6,489 nt of DNA from Candidatus Methanosuratincola sp. (GTDB lineage: Archaea; Thermoproteota; Methanomethylicia; Methanomethylicales; Methanomethylicaceae), in assembly GCA_029907755.1 (NCBI GenBank), contig JARYLH010000079.1:1-6489 (forward strand). The letters are read 5' to 3'. The translations under genes and the position numbers were made by a program. The notes under the pieces are model-generated. The model ran no database searches. It was not told the DNA's origin and was given only the letters and a program-made list of their open reading frames with translations. Position 1 is the first letter of the stretch, and each line of letters begins with the position of its first letter. Of this stretch, positions 1-6,256 are shown piece by piece.

Positions 1-89
1 TTTCGAATTTATAGCCAAGTGAAAGATCTCTTTTGTAGCGCCGAGCTCCTGATTTTTAACTCATCAAATCGCATTGGGCATAATTGAAT

Positions 90-851
90 TTAACCTGACG
101 AAGCCGATTGTTTGCCCTTCACCGGAAGCCATGACGCGCAGTAAACCAGCGCGATCAAAGCTGCACCGACCGTGCCTGGCAGCGGGTAACCTATTTTGAA
201 GAGGTAGCCCGTCCAGAAAGAGAGGGTCAGTATGGCGCTTGCCGAGATGCCTGGTGGCATCTCCCGCGAACCCGCCTCCTTCCTGAGCAGGATCAGCATC
301 GCTGCGGAGTAAGCAAGCCCCGTCATAGCCCAGCCCAAGTAGTTCGTGGCAGGGACGCCGTAATAGATGCCGGGATCTTCCCATTCCCAGAGCCCTGCAG
401 CCACAGCGCCTGGGTCGAGCGCCAGGTCAAAAGCGACCAGGATAGCCGCGCTCGATAGCACAGTGCGCAGGCGATCCGTTCCGGAGATCCTGCGGGCGAC
501 CGAGACGGCGCCGAGCAGCATCGGGAGGTACGACAACGGAAGCGCGAAAGGCACTGTGCCGAGGAGGAGAGGGCCAAGCGCATCAGAGTAGCTGAATCTC
601 CCATATGGGAACCCCGTTAGGACGGAGATCCCTTCTACCGCAGTTGCGGTGGCACCTACGGCCGCGAGCGCCAGGGTGCCCTTCTTCCAGCCTGCCCATC
701 TTATGAACGAAGCGAAGGATGGTGCTGCGAAGAGGGCTACTGCCAGTGCGGATATTGATCCAGCCTCTCGGACCGACCCGAAATCAACCACCGTGAGCGA
801 AGAAATAAAAACGACCGCGCTCGAGGCGATCAGGAGCCAAATCCGGTCCAA
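90..851 (-). CDS. cruF: CruF-type carotenoid hydratase (bisanhydrobacterioruberin hydratase)
   Basis: An integral membrane protein of 253 residues in the carotenoid-synthesis family once called DUF422 (Caroten_synth). Family members hydrate the terminal C=C bonds of acyclic carotenoids. In the haloarchaeal pathway CruF converts bisanhydrobacterioruberin through the mono-anhydro form to bacterioruberin. Visible family blocks are GFPYGRFSYSD (80-90), PFALPLSY (101-108), DLALDP (142-147), and a W-x-W (155-157) followed by YYGVPATNYLGW (163-174). About seven hydrophobic segments span the chain, and length is normal. The start is TTG, the first possible codon: the preceding in-frame codons are TCT and the TGA of lyeJ. 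AGGTG at 862-858 lies six bases before it. It is the last gene of the crt operon, directly behind the elongase whose product it would use. The family call is firm; the exact substrate is inferred from context. Confidence 0.9.
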   Translation of the reverse strand: MDRIWLLIASSAVVFISSLTVVDFGSVREAGSISALAVALFAAPSFASFIRWAGWKKGTLALAAVGATATAVEGISVLTGFPYGRFSYSDALGPLLLGTVPFALPLSYLPMLLGAVSVARRISGTDRLRTVLSSAAILVAFDLALDPGAVAAGLWEWEDPGIYYGVPATNYLGWAMTGLAYSAAMLILLRKEAGSREMPPGISASAILTLSFWTGYLFKIGYPLPGTVGAALIALVYCASWLPVKGKQSASSG

Positions 852-854
852 AGA

Positions 855-1709
855 TCACACCTTCGATAGCGTCACCATCACAAAGAGCAGCCCCCCCAGC
901 GCCCAGTTTATGTACGGGAGGGTCCAGTACGCCCTCTCCATCAACCCCCTCTTGAAGAGCACGATGAGCGGGAGTGCAGGGTAGATCAATGATAGGTAGC
1001 TGAGAGGGTGGAGACCGCTGAGCGTGATAACCAGGTAGCTTAGCAGCGACCAGAACGCCAGGCAGATCACGAGCGCAGCCCGCTCGCCCACGTACACCGG
1101 TGTGGTCTTTATCCCTGCGGCCCGATCGCACCCGACGTCCGGCACGGCCGAGAATATGTGCATCGCCGATATGTGGGCAAAACCGCCAATCACCAGCGGG
1201 AGGGGCGGGAGCGCGCCAGCCGCGAGGTAGTAGCCGAATATCCCTGGCATTACGTATAGCATGTTTGAGGCGAAGTCGAGGAACGGGACCCCCTTGAACC
1301 GGAGGGGAGGGGCGCTGTAGAAGTACGACAGGAAGAGGAACCCCAAGAAGATCGCCCTCAGCTCCCAGCTCTGGAATGCCATCAGCGCGAGGCTGAGGAA
1401 AGCTACTGCCCACAGGAGCCTCGACAGGATCGACCGCTCCCCGGTGCCCAGCCTGTGCTCCTTGGCGCCATCCTTCTTGGGGTTGAGCGCGTCGGTCCTC
1501 TCATCCCAGTAGTCGTTGATCCCGTAAATGAACAGATTAGCCGGGAAGAAGAAGTAAGCTAGGTAAATCGCGTATTCCGGTCTCAGGAATTCTGTCCAGC
1601 TACCCATGCCCAGCGCGTAGCCGACGACATAAGTCCCGGCGGTGTATATCCAGAAGCGGAATCTGGAGACCCTGAAGGCGAACGGGAGTGCCCGACACAA
1701 GAAACTCAC
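855..1709 (-). CDS. lyeJ: UbiA-family prenyltransferase, lycopene elongase/hydratase (LyeJ/CrtEb type)
   Basis: A membrane prenyltransferase of 284 residues that probably adds dimethylallyl units to the ends of lycopene with hydration, starting the C40-to-C50 conversion. Both Asp-rich, Mg-diphosphate-binding motifs of UbiA enzymes are present: NDYWDERTD (65-73) and DVGCDRAAGIKT (191-202). A YSAPPLRFK loop (131-139) follows the first. Eight or nine hydrophobic segments are visible. The N-terminal FRVSRFRFW block (12-20) is typical of the lycopene-elongase branch rather than of menaquinone or heme prenyltransferases, and the flanking crtB and cruF support this. The GTG start overlaps the crtB TGA by four bases (GTGA), implying translational coupling. 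A TTG three codons later (1700) is a good alternative because AGGTG sits six bases before it. DGGGP or tetraether-lipid prenyltransferases are related, but this context argues against them. Confidence 0.88.
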   Translation of the reverse strand: MSFLCRALPFAFRVSRFRFWIYTAGTYVVGYALGMGSWTEFLRPEYAIYLAYFFFPANLFIYGINDYWDERTDALNPKKDGAKEHRLGTGERSILSRLLWAVAFLSLALMAFQSWELRAIFLGFLFLSYFYSAPPLRFKGVPFLDFASNMLYVMPGIFGYYLAAGALPPLPLVIGGFAHISAMHIFSAVPDVGCDRAAGIKTTPVYVGERAALVICLAFWSLLSYLVITLSGLHPLSYLSLIYPALPLIVLFKRGLMERAYWTLPYINWALGGLLFVMVTLSKV

Positions 1710-2590
1710 CTGGGCATCTGCCTTCGGCTCATCATCGCCTCTTTCTTAATCCTGCTTTTCTGCTTTATGTTCAGGTAAAGTGTGTTGTATGAGGCAGTCG
1801 CAAAGATCCTGGCAGTCGAGGGCCTGATCTTCTTCCGGTAGACCGCGAACGGATCCCTGGAAATTTGTGCCGCAGTCCAGTTGTACATGTCCGCCGCGCT
1901 CTTTATCGGTATCAGGTACCGCTTGGGGATGAACCTGTATCCCTCCTCGGCCTTCCTCTGCCACTTGCAGTAGTGCGCGAGCTCCTTCCTCACCAGCCCC
2001 CTGAAGTTCTCCGGGAGATCCCTCACGGTGCTGTACTTCAGGTCCGGGAGCCCGAATTCCTCGAGATCCTCGGTCGGGAAATAAGTCCTCCCCAGCGAGA
2101 GGTCCTCGCTGATGTCCCTGATGAAGTTGATGTACTGCATCGCCCTCCCCTGGTACATGGCTGCCTCGTAGGACTCTTTGGGCAGGCCGAGTATCTTTGC
2201 CATCATCAGCCCTATCACCTCCGCTGATCCGTAGAGGTAGGCGCTCAGCTCGCCGAGCGTCCTGTAGGAGCTCTTCACAAGGTCGCTCTCCATGGACCAG
2301 AGGAATGCATTGACCCAGTCCTTGGGTATGCCGCGCCTCCTCACGAGGTACGCGAAGGAGTCCACCACGATGTCGCCCGTCCATTCGCCCTTAATTGCCC
2401 TCTCAGTCCTGTCCATCAGCTCGTAGAACTCCTTCTCCTTCTGGGGGATCGTGTCCACCAGGTTGTCGGCTACCCTAACGAAGCCGTAAAGGACGAAGAC
2501 GTCTGCCTTCACGTCGTGCGGGAAGAAAAGGGTGCTCGTGAAGAATGTCTTGCTGCCCTTCTTGAATATGTTGTAGTGCAGCGTCTGCAA
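1706..2590 (-). CDS. crtB: Phytoene synthase (squalene/phytoene synthase family)
   Basis: This 294-residue soluble or membrane-associated enzyme joins two geranylgeranyl-PP head-to-head to 15-cis-phytoene, the first committed carotenoid step. Both Mg-diphosphate Asp motifs are present: DNLVD (42-46) within GFVRVADNLVD, and the second within NFIRDISED (155-163), with N155, R158, D159 and D163. The N-terminal GSKTFFTSTLFFP (12-24) and the YGSAEVIGLMM block (120-130) also fit the family and resemble archaeal forms. Length is normal. The start is TTG, 19 bases after the crtI stop, with GGGG about nine bases upstream. No better ATG or GTG precedes the conserved N-terminus. It lies between the desaturase crtI and the elongase lyeJ. 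Squalene synthase is unlikely because of the desaturase partner and the absence of a C-terminal membrane anchor. Confidence 0.93.
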   Translation of the reverse strand: MQTLHYNIFKKGSKTFFTSTLFFPHDVKADVFVLYGFVRVADNLVDTIPQKEKEFYELMDRTERAIKGEWTGDIVVDSFAYLVRRRGIPKDWVNAFLWSMESDLVKSSYRTLGELSAYLYGSAEVIGLMMAKILGLPKESYEAAMYQGRAMQYINFIRDISEDLSLGRTYFPTEDLEEFGLPDLKYSTVRDLPENFRGLVRKELAHYCKWQRKAEEGYRFIPKRYLIPIKSAADMYNWTAAQISRDPFAVYRKKIRPSTARIFATASYNTLYLNIKQKSRIKKEAMMSRRQMPR

Positions 2591-2609
2591 AGCCTTATAC
2601 CCCTTTATC

Positions 2610-4094
2610 TCACCTGTGCGCCTTCCTGATCACGTCTGCGACTATCGTGGATGATATCATCGTCATAGGCACGCCTATGCCAGGGTGGGTGTACTGCCCT
2701 GTATAGTAGATGTTCTCGACCTTCTTGCTGCGGTGGGCTGGCCTCCAGAGCGCCGTCTGCCTCATCGTGTGAGTCAACCCGAGCGCGGTGCCCTTGTACG
2801 CATTATACCTCTCCTTGAAGTCGTTGATCGAGAATATCCTCTTCACCGCAACGGCCCCCCTGATGTCCTCGCCCACCGATCTCTCCAGGTGGTCCATGAT
2901 CTTGTTGTAAAGCTCCTCCCTCCGCAGCGGGGTGTCCGGTAGCCCGGGCGCCAGCGCCACGAGTATGAAAAGCGCGTCGCACCCTGGCGGCGCTGCATAG
3001 GGATCAGTCCTCGAAGGCACATTCACGTAGTATGAGGGGCTGTCTGGCCATGCTGCCTTCTCGGGGTCGAAGATCTGCTCGAAGCTGTTCTCCCAGTCCT
3101 TGTCCAGGAACAGCGTGTGGTGCTCGAGCCCTTTGACCCGCTTCTTCACGCCCACATAAGCGACGAACGCTGACGGCGCAAGGATCCTGCTGTCCCAGTA
3201 GTCCCTGTTGTATGTCCTGTCCTCGGGGGAGAGGAGCTGCAGCTCCGAGAACGGGTAGTCCGCGTTGACCACCACCAGATCCGCGGGGTAGTCCCCCTTC
3301 TCCGTCCTCACCCCGACCGCCTTGCCGCCCTTCGTCATTATCTCGGTCACGGCTTCGTTGAACCTGAACTCGGCTCCCTGGCTCTTCGCGATATCATGAA
3401 CCGCCTCCGCCACCTTCCTTATCCCGCCGACGGGGTACCACACGCCCAGCGTCAGGTCGATGTGGGACATTATGTGGTAGAAGGACGGCGTGTTTTTCGG
3501 CGAACCCCCGAGGAAGCCTATCGAGTACTCGACTATCTTCCTCGCCTTGTCGCTCTCGAAGTGCTTCCTGACGAAGCTGTCTAGGTTCTCGAAGATGTTG
3601 AGTTTGTACCCTTGTGCGATGAGCTTCCCGTCCATGAAGTCGAGTATCGACCTGTAGTCCCTGTATAGCATCTCGTTTATCGAGAGCTCGTACTTCTCCT
3701 TTGCGGACTCGAGGTACTTCCTCAGCTTCGCCCCTCCGTCCGGCTCCAGCGAGTCGAAGAGCTGGAAGTTCTTATCCAGCTCAGCCGCGACATCCACCAC
3801 GCTTCCGTCGTGGAAGTATATCCTGTACGAGGGATCGAGCCTCTTTAGCTCGAAGAAATCCTCCGGCTTCTTGCCGAACTCCGAGAAGAACTTTTCGAAG
3901 ACGTCAGGCATCAGGTACCAGGAAGGCCCCATGTCGAATGTGAATCCCCCCTCCCGGTACACGCTCGCCCTGCCGCCAGGGCCCTCATTCTTCTCAAAAA
4001 CTGTGACGTCAAAACCGTCGCGGGAAAGCAGAGCCGCAGCGGACAGCCCTCCGAACCCCGCGCCCACTACTACCGCCTTAATTGTGTTGCACAC
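2610..4094 (-). CDS. crtI: Phytoene desaturase (CrtI-type carotenoid oxidoreductase)
   Basis: An FAD-dependent flavoprotein of 494 residues that desaturates and isomerises phytoene to lycopene at the membrane surface. The dinucleotide-binding fold is at the N-terminus: VVVGAGFGGLSAA (8-20), acidic E34, and GPGGRAS (38-44). DMGPSWYLMPDVFE (54-67) closely resembles haloarchaeal desaturases from memory. The C-terminal CrtI signature YYTGQYTHPGIGVPM (463-477) is intact. Length matches the family. The start is GTG; a TATA box about 40 bases upstream predicts a leader of only about 15 bases, so the mRNA is nearly leaderless. It is the first gene of the crt operon. Haloarchaea use a paralog, CrtD, for 3,4-desaturation of the C45/C50 intermediates, and the two are hard to tell apart by motif. 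As the only desaturase here it could be CrtI, CrtD or dual-function. Beside crtB, CrtI is the best call. Confidence 0.93.
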   Translation of the reverse strand: MCNTIKAVVVGAGFGGLSAAALLSRDGFDVTVFEKNEGPGGRASVYREGGFTFDMGPSWYLMPDVFEKFFSEFGKKPEDFFELKRLDPSYRIYFHDGSVVDVAAELDKNFQLFDSLEPDGGAKLRKYLESAKEKYELSINEMLYRDYRSILDFMDGKLIAQGYKLNIFENLDSFVRKHFESDKARKIVEYSIGFLGGSPKNTPSFYHIMSHIDLTLGVWYPVGGIRKVAEAVHDIAKSQGAEFRFNEAVTEIMTKGGKAVGVRTEKGDYPADLVVVNADYPFSELQLLSPEDRTYNRDYWDSRILAPSAFVAYVGVKKRVKGLEHHTLFLDKDWENSFEQIFDPEKAAWPDSPSYYVNVPSRTDPYAAPPGCDALFILVALAPGLPDTPLRREELYNKIMDHLERSVGEDIRGAVAVKRIFSINDFKERYNAYKGTALGLTHTMRQTALWRPAHRSKKVENIYYTGQYTHPGIGVPMTMISSTIVADVIRKAHR

Positions 4095-4154
4095 CCCAAA
4101 AATCGTACTGAAAAATCAGTTTTTTTGAATCATATATAAATGTTTCGTAAACAT
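4095..4154 (-). promoter_or_regulatory. crt operon promoter with TATA box and two inverted repeats
   Basis: Read on the minus strand, TTTATATATG (4140-4131) is a good archaeal TATA box, with the purine-rich ACGAAACA upstream as BRE. The predicted transcript start is near 4110. A perfect inverted repeat ATGTTT-CGT-AAACAT (4140-4154) abuts the TATA box on its BRE side. A second, ACTGA-AAAA-TCAGT (4107-4120), covers the predicted start of transcription. These are placed as operators would be, one able to block TBP/TFB and one to block RNA polymerase. The regulator is unknown. Promoter assignment is inferred from position; the palindromes are directly visible. Confidence 0.65.
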
Positions 4155-4182
4155 CAGAATAATTATGTTATTTGCTGCGTTA

Positions 4183-4388
4183 AAAATTAAATTTTCCGGC
4201 TCTGCCGTACTTCGCAGGCAAAAAGCGGAAGTCTGAGCTTCGCCTGTTTAATGCTTTGACGTCCGACCGCAAACCGTATGATCTGACCAGACCTCAAACA
4301 TCAAAGGCACGCGCTTGAATTGTCCCTTTGAAGGTCCGAGCCATTTTGATGCCCTCGAGAGCGAGACGGCGGCTCTCCTACCGAAGTC
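4183..4388. other. Gene-free divergent intergenic stretch with hairpins; possible structured RNA
   Basis: No credible protein gene lies here. It opens with an AT-rich perfect palindrome AAAATT-A-AATTTT (4183-4195) that could act as a TATA element in either direction. Further on is a bulged stem: GACCT (4290-4294) and TCAAAGG (4301-4307) pair with CCTTTGA (4325-4331) and AGGTC (4332-4336), giving 12 pairs with a 6-base bulge and a 17-base loop. A second stem, GAGAGC (4357-4362) with GCTCTC (4372-4377), follows. I do not recognise a known RNA family. The stretch may be an unrecognised small RNA, an extended control region, or decayed sequence. Confidence 0.3.
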
Positions 4389-4425
4389 GTTTTAAAGGGA
4401 TCCTGACTCAAAATCCAGAAAGGTG
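4389..4425 (+). promoter_or_regulatory. Promoter and ribosome-binding site of the EamA gene
   Basis: GTTTTAAA (4389-4396), preceded by the purine-rich CGAAG, is a plausible TATA/BRE and predicts a transcript start near 4418-4420. AGGTG (4421-4425) is a Shine-Dalgarno match that contains the GTG used as the longest start. If it acts as the SD, the true start is TTG at 4432, six bases further on. If not, the mRNA starts almost leaderless at GTG 4423. Confidence 0.5.
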
Positions 4426-5304
4426 CCCGACTTGGCGCGCTCAGTTGAAGGAAAGCAAAAGGCGATCGCGAGCCTCTTCCTTTCCACGCTAATCTGGGGC
4501 GTCTCGTTCCCGGTGATCAAGATCGCACTCAACGAGGTCGACCCTCTCCTCTTCGTTGGGGTGCGGTTCATCCTCGCATCGCTCCTGGTGATCGCATACC
4601 TCTCGATCACGAGGAAGCCCATCAGAAGGCTCCTGAAAGGGAGGGTGCTCTGGATACTCGGGATCACAAACGGGGTGGGCTTCGCCATGGAGACCTACGG
4701 GATGGGCTTTACGACTGCTTCGAAGGCATCGCTGCTCGTGAACGTCAACGTCGTCTTCATGGCGATATTCAGCTCCCTCCTGCTGGGGGAGAGGCTGAGC
4801 CCCAGGGGCAAGCTCGGGATACTTCTGGGGCTCCTGGGGGTATTCCTGACTACGACCGGAGGCGAACTCTCGGTCTTGAGGAGCGGCTCCGCGGTCGGCG
4901 ATGCGATAATCTTCGCCGGAGGCATCGTCTGGGCTTACTCGATGATATACAACAAGAAGGCGGCGACGCAGGAGGGGCTTACGCCAATGGAAGTGACCGA
5001 GTCGATGATCTTGACCTCGACAGTCGCATTGCTGCCGTTCCTTCCCCTCTCGTCCTTCAAGTTCGATCTGACCCCGCTCTCCGTCTCGGCCATGGTCTAC
5101 GTGGCGCTGCTCTGCACAGTAGTCGCCTTCTTCCTATTCTACAAAGCCCTCCAGACGCTCACAGTGGTCAACAGCGGGATGGTCATGCTTTTTGAGATAG
5201 TGATCGCGATAGGGGTCTCGTTCCTATTCCTGGGCGAGACGCTGCTGCCTGTCGGAGTGCTCGGAGGGGTGCTGATAGCGGTCGGCATCCTGTTGGTGAG
5301 CTGA
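4423..5304 (+). CDS. EamA/DMT-superfamily transporter
   Basis: A polytopic inner-membrane protein of 293 residues with about ten hydrophobic helices in two tandem EamA repeats. Repeat one opens with LFLSTLIWGVSFPVIK (about residue 18) and includes the basic RKPIRRLLKG loop and a YGMGF stretch. Repeat two opens at GDAIIFAGGIVWAYSM (about residue 160) and ends in FLFLGE and a hydrophobic tail. Length and layout are standard for DMT permeases, which export amino acids, purines or other metabolites. The substrate cannot be read from sequence. GTG 4423 is the longest start; TTG 4432 has better SD spacing. It is divergent from crtI with its own promoter and has no clear functional tie to carotenoids. 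Codon use looks like its neighbours. Confidence 0.88.
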   Translation: MPDLARSVEGKQKAIASLFLSTLIWGVSFPVIKIALNEVDPLLFVGVRFILASLLVIAYLSITRKPIRRLLKGRVLWILGITNGVGFAMETYGMGFTTASKASLLVNVNVVFMAIFSSLLLGERLSPRGKLGILLGLLGVFLTTTGGELSVLRSGSAVGDAIIFAGGIVWAYSMIYNKKAATQEGLTPMEVTESMILTSTVALLPFLPLSSFKFDLTPLSVSAMVYVALLCTVVAFFLFYKALQTLTVVNSGMVMLFEIVIAIGVSFLFLGETLLPVGVLGGVLIAVGILLVS

Positions 5305-5307
5305 CCG

Positions 5308-5340
5308 GGGCTTCGGTCTAGTATGGCCAAGCCGAGACCC
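5308..5340 (+). terminator. Hairpin just after the EamA stop; possible terminator
   Basis: GGGCTTCGG (5308-5316) pairs with CCGAGACCC (5332-5340) across a 15-base loop, with one C-A mismatch and one G-U pair. It begins four bases after the TGA. No U-run follows, so it is not a classical intrinsic terminator. It could instead protect the mRNA 3' end. Confidence 0.3.
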
Positions 5341-5397
5341 GCCTGTCGCCGCGTTAAAGCCTTTCCAGGAAGCTCTGATGAGGTGGTGTCTGGTTGA

Positions 5398-5467
5398 TGA
5401 TTTCAAATCAGGCCCGGATCAGGCAGGTCAAAGGTTTTATTCCGGTGGATCAGGGGTTTGACAGGGA
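5398..5467 (+). promoter_or_regulatory. Promoter region of the nuclease gene with palindrome and phased repeats
   Basis: GTTTTAT (5434-5440) after AAAG is a moderate TATA/BRE and predicts a transcript start near 5463. Upstream is a perfect palindrome TGATTT-C-AAATCA (5398-5410). The hexamer ATCAGG occurs at 5407, 5418 and 5449, two of them within GGATCAGG. Spacings of 11 and 31 bases put all three copies on about the same helix face, with the TATA box between the last two. The repeats are seen directly; a role as operator is inferred. Confidence 0.45.
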
Positions 5468-5488
5468 TTGGTGCTTTTGGGGGGCTTG

Positions 5489-6028
5489 GTGAAGAGAGGG
5501 CTTCTGCTCGCAACTGTCATGCTTGCCTTTTGCCTGCAGGCGGTCCATGTTGTCACATGCGCGGAGATCGACATGATCTCAACCGTGGTTTCGGTTCATG
5601 ACGGGGACACTTTCACCCTTGCAACAGGAGATAAGGTTAGGCTGGCAGATCTCAATGCGCCCGAGCTCGGGGAGGGGGGTTCTTTTGAGGCTAGGGACTA
5701 CCTCTCATCGCTGGTCAGGCAGAAGACAGTCTACTTGGACGTCGACGACAAGTATAGGACCGATTCCTACGGGAGGCTAGTCTGCGTGGTATACGTCGAC
5801 TACAACTCCACCCACTATTTGAACGTCAACAAGGCGATGATCGATGGCGGTCTTGCTGTGGCGAAGAACTATGACAACGAGTTCAACCCCGGCTCGTTTG
5901 TGATATACCTCCCCAAGGAACTTCACGACCCGCCTGTAGCCGGTGGTCCCGTGCCTTCCGCCGCCTTCGTGATAACACTCGCAGCCGTTGTGATTGTTGT
6001 GCTGATAATGGCCATGAGGAGGAGGTAG
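5489..6028 (+). CDS. Secreted thermonuclease-like (SNase domain) protein with C-terminal membrane anchor
   Basis: With the GTG at 5489 the protein has 179 residues. The N-terminus has a KR pair, a hydrophobic core (4-22) and a likely cleavage after TCA (23-25), so it is exported. Residues 29-134 form a staphylococcal-nuclease (OB) domain with DGDT (38-41), VRLADLNAPE (50-59) and YGR (94-96). These match the calcium-site Asp21, Arg35, Glu43 and Arg87 of the S. aureus enzyme. The position of Asp40 is Asn (N56), so calcium binding may be altered. An NST sequon (106-108) could be glycosylated. The C-terminus has a Pro/Gly-rich linker, a hydrophobic helix (about 158-176) and RRR, giving a surface anchor or sorting signal. 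The longest frame starts at TTG 5468 and GTG 5471 is also possible. I chose 5489 for its textbook signal peptide and a GGGGGG run four bases upstream. Likely role: extracellular DNA/RNA degradation for nutrients or defence. Confidence 0.82.
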   Translation: MKRGLLLATVMLAFCLQAVHVVTCAEIDMISTVVSVHDGDTFTLATGDKVRLADLNAPELGEGGSFEARDYLSSLVRQKTVYLDVDDKYRTDSYGRLVCVVYVDYNSTHYLNVNKAMIDGGLAVAKNYDNEFNPGSFVIYLPKELHDPPVAGGPVPSAAFVITLAAVVIVVLIMAMRRR

Positions 6029-6037
6029 CTGCCCCCT

Positions 6038-6068
6038 TCGCAATTGATTTCACTCAAATGCGACTTTT
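6038..6068 (+). terminator. Stem-loop plus T-tract after the nuclease gene
   Basis: TCGCA (6038-6042) and TTGA (6044-6047) pair with TCAA (6054-6057) and TGCGA (6059-6063). This gives nine pairs with one A-A mismatch and a six-base loop, followed directly by CTTTTC. It begins nine bases after the TAG stop. A second T-rich stretch (about 6078-6093) could serve as backup, as archaeal terminators often need only T-runs. Confidence 0.55.
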
Positions 6069-6256
6069 CAAGGCATAATTTCTGTTTCTTCTTCGGATGA
6101 AATCTCCTTAGGGTCTAGCTTGGGGTCTCCAATCGCCCTCCAATCATTCGCGCTTCAGGCACCGGCCAATTTTGAATTTTCGCTTGCAGGAGAAAGGGGA
6201 CGTCGAAGAGAAACGGTCTAATGGACTTTTGCCCGTGATTGTGAAACCGTTTTGTT
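6069..6256. other. Gene-free stretch, no function seen
   Basis: No open frame with a ribosome-binding site or conserved motif is visible on either strand. The only pattern is a direct repeat of CTCCAATC (6127-6134 and 6138-6145), eleven bases apart, near two GGGTCT copies. Base composition falls toward the AT-rich promoter region that follows. Confidence 0.4.

Noticed and set aside
1..18. Minus-strand TTG at 18-16 opening a frame to the left edge, with a TATA-like CTATAAAT on the same strand.
   Set aside because: Six codons and no ribosome-binding site; the TATA-like bases lie inside the proposed frame.
1..87. Plus-strand frame open from the left edge to TGA at 85-87, a possible 3' end of a convergent gene.
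   Set aside because: Only 28 codons, with codon use (CGA, TGT, many A/T-ending codons) unlike the neighbouring genes. Another frame also reads FEFIAK then stop, so neither can be supported.
784..1413. Long minus-strand frame of 209 codons overlapping lyeJ.
   Set aside because: Rich in Pro, Arg, Gly and Ala with no motif, and fully inside lyeJ in another frame; a GC-driven shadow.
1746..2384. Minus-strand frame of 212 codons overlapping crtB.
   Set aside because: Low-complexity shadow of crtB; the crtB frame carries both catalytic motifs.
4200..4380. tRNA or box C/D RNA in the divergent intergenic region.
   Set aside because: No T-loop (GTTCRA), no acceptor pairing, and no paired C and D boxes were found; only unassigned hairpins remain.
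4423..6028. EamA and nuclease genes as further members of the carotenoid system.
   Set aside because: Opposite strand, separate candidate promoters, and no known role of either family in C50 carotenoid synthesis.
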